From NCBI GenBank assembly GCA_903914045.1, contig CAIWNO010000283.1, positions 1 through 10,907 on the forward strand: 10,907 bases of DNA, written 5' to 3'. The position numbers and the translations under genes are program-made. Positions 7,367 through 10,907 of the stretch are shown here, piece after piece (within the stretch, counting starts at the first letter, position 1; every line of letters begins with the position of its first letter). The notes beneath the pieces were generated by a model that made no database searches, was not told the origin of the DNA, and worked only from the letters and a program-made list of their open reading frames with translations. This DNA comes from an uncultured bacterium. GTDB taxonomy: Bacteria; Planctomycetota; Phycisphaerae; Phycisphaerales; SM1A02.

Positions 7367-7370
7367 GAGA
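7365..7370 (+). promoter_or_regulatory. Shine-Dalgarno site for the ExbB-like gene
   Basis: AGGAGA lies five bases before the ATG at 7376 and overlaps the TAG stop of the VWA gene. It is one of the few clear ribosome sites in the window, and it suggests that the channel protein is translated well and in step with the VWA protein. Confidence 0.8.
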
Positions 7371-7375
7371 TTTAT

Positions 7376-8155
7376 ATGAAGATTCGCCACATCGCAACCA
7401 CGTTCGCATTGCTTGTTCCGGCATCCAACTCCTTGGCCCAAGGCTTTGGAAGCATCTTCTTTGTCATCATGGACACAAATCCAGATGGTTCAAATCGAAT
7501 TGAATGGGTTGGCAGCTGCATGATTTGGTTGCTGATGGCCATGAGCGTGGCGAACATGTATCTCATATCCACGTTGTGGGTGCGCAACAAACGCAAACGA
7601 ATGTTGCCTTTGGCATTTGCCAACCAAATGGATAAGTTGCTTGACGAAGGACAACATGAGGAGGTGGTTGAATTAACGGCGGTCGAGTCAAGCGACTACA
7701 GCGCCATTTTAAGCGCGGCTCTTCGACAGGCACCTTCGGGGCACGCAAGCATGGCGCGCGCCGCTGAGCAAGCTGGCGAAGAGGCGGCCGTGAAACGATT
7801 TCGCAAATTGGAGCCGCTGAATGTGTTGGGACAAGTGAGCCCCATGATTGGACTTTTAGGCACGGTATACGGGGTAATCATGGCGTTTCAAACAATCGCA
7901 CGAACGGGTGGAAACGCGGATCCTGTCACGCTTGCCGCTGGAATTGGAACGGCGTTGGTCGCAACATTTTGGGGATTGCTCATCGCCATTCCCGCGCTTG
8001 GCGCGTACGCCACCATGCGCAACGCCGTGGACGCGGCAACATTGGAATCGGTACGCCGCGTGGACGCGTCCATCAATCGGTTTGCGCCAGGCCAAGAGCG
8101 CTTGCGTTCGGCCCTCGTTCCTCGCGCGTCGCCAATAACGGAAGTTGTCCGATGA
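7376..8155 (+). CDS. MotA/TolQ/ExbB-family proton channel protein
   Basis: In Exb, Tol and Mot systems this family forms the inner-membrane pentamer that conducts protons and turns or moves the partner dimer. The 259-residue protein has an N-terminal signal-like stretch (about 1-22, ending NSLAQG), then helices at about 44-66, 149-173 and 187-214. The family signature is clear: PMIGLLGTVYGVIMAF in helix 2 and GIGTALVATFWGLLIAIPALGAY in segments of helix 3. By eye alignment with E. coli ExbB, Thr163 and Thr197 are kept, while the position of Glu176 is Thr192. The cytoplasmic loop (about 70-145) is helical and charged. It has a strong Shine-Dalgarno upstream and ends in an ATGA overlap with the first ExbD-like gene, so channel and partner are translationally coupled. 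The signal-like N-terminus is an addition relative to TolQ but occurs in some ExbB proteins. Confidence 0.92.
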   Translation: MKIRHIATTFALLVPASNSLAQGFGSIFFVIMDTNPDGSNRIEWVGSCMIWLLMAMSVANMYLISTLWVRNKRKRMLPLAFANQMDKLLDEGQHEEVVELTAVESSDYSAILSAALRQAPSGHASMARAAEQAGEEAAVKRFRKLEPLNVLGQVSPMIGLLGTVYGVIMAFQTIARTGGNADPVTLAAGIGTALVATFWGLLIAIPALGAYATMRNAVDAATLESVRRVDASINRFAPGQERLRSALVPRASPITEVVR

Positions 8156-8625
8156 GAAGCATGCTCACTCGAGGACCAGCCAAGGTTGAAGCGGTGATCA
8201 CCCCATTGATCGATATCGCCATGCTGCTTGTGGTTTTTTTCGCGCTTGTCTCGCAAATTGGAATCTCGGATTTTGTGAAACTGAATTTGCCCAAGCCTTC
8301 GCCCACCGCCGCGGTGCCCGCACGCAATGAGCCACGCATTGTAATTAACGCCATTGCCAACAACGATGGCGATGTGACCACTTGGAGATTTTCTGGCGAG
8401 AACTTCACCGCCAACTCAACTGGAATTCAATCACTGAGCAACGCCGTCACCGCGGCCATACGCGCCAATCCCGCGGCGGAGGTCCATCTCCGCGCCGACG
8501 CGAATGTTAAATACAGCTTTATTTCGCCTGTTTTAGACCAAGTTGGCAAGGCGGCGGCAACGGCTATTCCAGAGCATGTTGTGAAGTTGCGGCTTGCCGT
8601 ACAGCCGGAGCACCGAGGTGGCTGA
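8152..8625 (+). CDS. ExbD/TolR-family protein, first copy
   Basis: A 157-residue biopolymer-transport protein with a short cytoplasmic N-terminus, one membrane helix (about 16-37) and a periplasmic domain. The helix carries the conserved proton-carrying Asp as D21 in ITPLIDIAMLL. The C-terminal part HLRADANVKYSFISPVLDQ (about 112-130) matches the usual ExbD segment D-x-x-V-x-Y followed by an amphipathic helix. A Pro-rich linker (about 47-60) follows the helix. The ATG at 8152 overlaps the ExbB-like stop (ATGA) and gives the normal short N-terminus, so I use it and not any of the upstream in-frame starts that would run back into the ExbB gene. It would sit as a dimer in the pore of the ExbB-like pentamer, alone or with the second ExbD-like protein. 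Confidence 0.9.
   Translation: MRSMLTRGPAKVEAVITPLIDIAMLLVVFFALVSQIGISDFVKLNLPKPSPTAAVPARNEPRIVINAIANNDGDVTTWRFSGENFTANSTGIQSLSNAVTAAIRANPAAEVHLRADANVKYSFISPVLDQVGKAAATAIPEHVVKLRLAVQPEHRGG
8607..8610 (+). promoter_or_regulatory. Possible Shine-Dalgarno deciding a GTG start for the second ExbD-like gene
   Basis: GGAG lies seven bases before a GTG at 8618. That GTG would overlap the first ExbD-like stop by eight bases, in keeping with the other junctions of the operon. The alternative ATG at 8729 has no such site and would leave 103 untranslated bases inside a tightly packed operon. Confidence 0.5.
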
Positions 8626-9178
8626 AGCTGCGTCCATCGCCAAAGCTCTTGATCTTCTTGCCCAAGGTAAAGGTCCAGTTGAACCCGTATGGACCACAAC
8701 GCATGACACGCTTGCCAATCGGCGCTCCATGCGAAGATCAAAGCGTGGAATTTCGTTGAATGTGATTCCAATGATCGACGTGACATTTTTTCTGCTGGTG
8801 TTCTTTGTTTGCGCCAACAAAACTTTGGACCGCGAGGAATTGTTGCGCACTGATTTAAGCCAGCGCGGTGTCGCCATGGTCAGTCCAACTTCGCTCGCAT
8901 TAGATGAGCCACCACTTCGCATTGAGTTGTTTCGCAAGGACAACCAGACGGTGATCAAGGTGCTTGCGCCCATGACGCAACCAAATTCATTCGATCAACT
9001 CACGGACATTTTTCAGTCCAAACTCTACTCACATGAAAATCCACATGGTCTTTTTCCAAGCGACCATCCGATTGAATTAGCCCCCAACCAGGATGTTCCT
9101 TGGAATGACGCGGTGGCAGCGTTCAACGGTTTGGTGCGCGCTGGCTACCAGCAAATTCACTTCGCGGGGCCGCAATGA
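8618..9178 (+). CDS. ExbD/TolR-family protein, second copy with N-terminal extension
   Basis: A second, clearly different ExbD-like protein of 186 residues from the GTG start. The membrane helix is at about 45-65 and carries the proton-path Asp as D54 in VIPMIDVTFFLLVFF. The last 30 residues (QDVPWNDAVAAFNGLVRAGY) match the family's C-terminal helix after the D-x-x-V-x-W/Y motif. With the GTG start it has about 44 extra cytoplasmic residues, helical and Ala-rich and then basic before the helix; most ExbD proteins have only 10-20. If translation starts at ATG 8729 the protein is a standard 149 residues. It ends in an ATGA overlap with the next gene. Two ExbD types beside one ExbB suggest a heterodimeric stator core, or two alternative partners. 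Confidence 0.87.
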   Translation: MAEAASIAKALDLLAQGKGPVEPVWTTTHDTLANRRSMRRSKRGISLNVIPMIDVTFFLLVFFVCANKTLDREELLRTDLSQRGVAMVSPTSLALDEPPLRIELFRKDNQTVIKVLAPMTQPNSFDQLTDIFQSKLYSHENPHGLFPSDHPIELAPNQDVPWNDAVAAFNGLVRAGYQQIHFAGPQ

Positions 9179-10907
9179 ACTGGGATAAATGGCTATATAT
9201 GGCTTTGTCTATAGCTTTTTCAGCGCGTGGGTTGGCGCAAGAATTGGCCATTCAAAACAGCGATGCGCCCTTGCAAACAGCAAGCGACACGTCGGCGGTT
9301 GCTCTTGAAAGCATTGCCAATTTAAAACAGCGGGTAAAAATTGCGCCCACTCCGGACTTGCAACGCTCCGCCGCCGACGACCTGCTTTCCGTGCGTCGCG
9401 GACTTCTTTCAGCAAATAAAAATGATTCGCGCTGGCCAATCTGGTTGGCGGATCACGCGGAGGACTGCTTCACGGTGGTGCTTCCTGCTGGTGACGATGT
9501 TGATAAAGTGATCTTTGGAATTTCTGGTCCTGCGGCGCGTAAAAGAGTTCGCGACCTGTCACGCGAAATGTTGTTGGCCGCGGAGGACGCCGACGCATCC
9601 GCAATCATGGTCATAGCCCGAAAAGGACCAGACCGACCCACTCCTCAACTTGTCGCACAATTAGAACAGATTGAACGCGCGCGCAGAATTCCATTATTAA
9701 GATCACTTGCGGAAATACTGAACACGGAGACCGCCGAGTATGACGCGCAAAAACGTCGCGCAATGGCCGAGGTGGCTCTGGCGCGACTTGAGTCGTTTGT
9801 GACCGAACTGGATGACCGCACCGCAAGTATTGTCAGCCGCTACGGCGGTTTGGCCGCGGCGCGACTTGGTGATGAACAGCGAGCCAATCAGTTTCTTTCA
9901 CTTTCAAGGCAAAAAGCCGCAAATGATGAAGCTTTGATTACGTTGGCCGATTTGGCTTCGTTGCGTGCCGCCGGTTTGCTGCGTGGCCCAAACCAAGCCG
10001 CCGATGCGGCGACCGTTCTAGAAGGAACGGGTTCCATTGCGCGCCAACTTGCCATAGCGGAATTGCTTTGTCGGCTTCGCAAGCAAGCGCTTGGTGAGCA
10101 AACCGCGCTGGAGCAAACGACCCAGCGTGCTTGGACTGCTCCGTTTGCTGATGTGATTCGTCGCAGTCCAGTGAAAGATGGATCCACAACGCGTGATGCG
10201 GTGCTTGCGAAGTTGGCTTCTATTGAACGCGACGGCACGACCCTGCCGGAGCGAGATCCGATGTCCATGATTGCATCCGCGGACCAAGCGATTGATCGGG
10301 GTGAAGCCATCAATGATCGAGTCGCCGCTCTGCAATCATTGACCACTGACCCCGTGGTCCTTGGCTCGCTACAAGCAGCGGCGTTGCGGACGTTGACGCG
10401 CATGGACCTTGCCGCCGATCATTGGAGCGACGCCGCCGACCGTTCCATACGACTGGCCAACGAACATGCCATGGACACTTCTAGTCCCGCTGCAATTGCG
10501 CTGGCTATTCGCGTGAGCCACGAACTGGACAAAGGCGCGGATGGACAAGATGTCGTGGCGCGAAATCGCTTGGAAAAGGCTGTAAATATAGGCGCAACCA
10601 CATTTCCAGATCATCCTGATTTTGGGTTGTGGCAATTGGAGCGACAGGTTTTAGCCACGGAGGCGTTGGCGGATAAACGCAAGTGCGCGCTGACAATATC
10701 CGCGCCCACCGCGGTGTTGTCGCAAAGCGTGGTGGCGACCATCGAGTTGCGCGACCGTTTAAACGCCGCACAAGCATGGATTGAATCTGAAAATGGAAAT
10801 CATCAAGTTGCACTTGATTGCCTTGCCCGCAGCGGTGGACAGACATTGGGTCCAACTGGGTCGGCTCGTCGATTATCCGCAAAAATTTCCGCCAACGCAG
10901 CGTTAGG
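9175..10907 (+). CDS. Large exported helical protein, unknown function (partial, runs off the window)
   Basis: An open frame of 577 codons starts at ATG 9175, overlaps the second ExbD-like stop by four bases and has no stop before the window ends. The first 22 residues (MNWDKWLYMALSIAF, then SARGLAQ) look like a short signal peptide, so the protein is probably periplasmic or lipid-free exported. The remainder is strongly helical and rich in Ala, Leu, Arg, Asp and Glu, with repeated stretches such as ALRTLTRMDLAADHWSDAA (about 401-419). This suggests a TPR-like or other alpha-solenoid scaffold, but I cannot align clean 34-residue repeats. I recognise no catalytic motif. Its fixed place at the end of the VWA/ExbB/ExbD/ExbD series suggests a periplasmic partner, perhaps in the way CpoB accompanies Tol-Pal. 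That comparison is inference only. Confidence 0.85.
   Translation, partial: MNWDKWLYMALSIAFSARGLAQELAIQNSDAPLQTASDTSAVALESIANLKQRVKIAPTPDLQRSAADDLLSVRRGLLSANKNDSRWPIWLADHAEDCFTVVLPAGDDVDKVIFGISGPAARKRVRDLSREMLLAAEDADASAIMVIARKGPDRPTPQLVAQLEQIERARRIPLLRSLAEILNTETAEYDAQKRRAMAEVALARLESFVTELDDRTASIVSRYGGLAAARLGDEQRANQFLSLSRQKAANDEALITLADLASLRAAGLLRGPNQAADAATVLEGTGSIARQLAIAELLCRLRKQALGEQTALEQTTQRAWTAPFADVIRRSPVKDGSTTRDAVLAKLASIERDGTTLPERDPMSMIASADQAIDRGEAINDRVAALQSLTTDPVVLGSLQAAALRTLTRMDLAADHWSDAADRSIRLANEHAMDTSSPAAIALAIRVSHELDKGADGQDVVARNRLEKAVNIGATTFPDHPDFGLWQLERQVLATEALADKRKCALTISAPTAVLSQSVVATIELRDRLNAAQAWIESENGNHQVALDCLARSGGQTLGPTGSARRLSAKISANAAL

Noticed and set aside
6287..9178. Zorya-like anti-phage system
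   Set aside because: The channel protein superficially fits ZorA, but there is no OmpA-type peptidoglycan-binding ZorB and no ZorC or helicase/nuclease ZorD, and the partners are ExbD proteins.
9888..10403. 171-codon minus-strand frame
   Set aside because: It is antisense inside the large exported protein gene, which is coupled to the preceding operon and open for 577 codons.

Overview
The window looks like chromosomal DNA of a planctomycete-type bacterium, most likely of the Phycisphaerae kind. I infer this from four things: a paired beta-ketoacyl-synthase locus with one degenerate member, a class II DAHP synthase, a VWA/ExbB/ExbD/ExbD operon with membrane-anchored and exported proteins, and mostly absent Shine-Dalgarno sites. 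No rRNA or other strong taxonomic marker is present, so the assignment is an inference. I see no insertion sequence, phage gene, integrase or CRISPR array.

Layout. The left half (1-5540) reads on the minus strand. In transcription order it holds tRNA-Leu(UAG), a class II DAHP synthase (first step of the shikimate pathway), a ketosynthase-fold protein that keeps the catalytic Cys but has lost both catalytic His residues, an intact FabF-type ketosynthase overlapping it by 4 bases, and a 222-residue membrane-anchored protein of unknown function. Then come about 480 bases without a convincing protein gene. They contain several stem-loops and end in a strong intrinsic terminator, so this may be a structured non-coding RNA. 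The first 122 bases are the start of a minus-strand gene for the N-terminal [2Fe-2S] domain of NuoG (complex I) or a close relative.

The right half (5665-10907) reads on the plus strand and is divergent from the tRNA. It is a tightly packed operon: a DoxX-like four-helix membrane protein, a membrane-anchored VWA-domain protein, a MotA/TolQ/ExbB proton-channel protein, two different ExbD/TolR-type proteins, and a large exported helical protein that runs off the window. Four of the five junctions are stop/start overlaps or have the ribosome site inside the previous stop, which points to coupled translation.

How the genes may work together. The ExbB/ExbD set should form an inner-membrane, proton-driven motor. 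The VWA protein and the large exported protein lack counterparts in classical TonB-ExbBD or Tol-Pal systems, so they may be the parts that receive or transmit the force. This is the least explained and most interesting part of the window. The ketosynthase pair resembles the KS/chain-length-factor arrangement of type II polyketide and specialised fatty-acid systems, and is the second item worth following.
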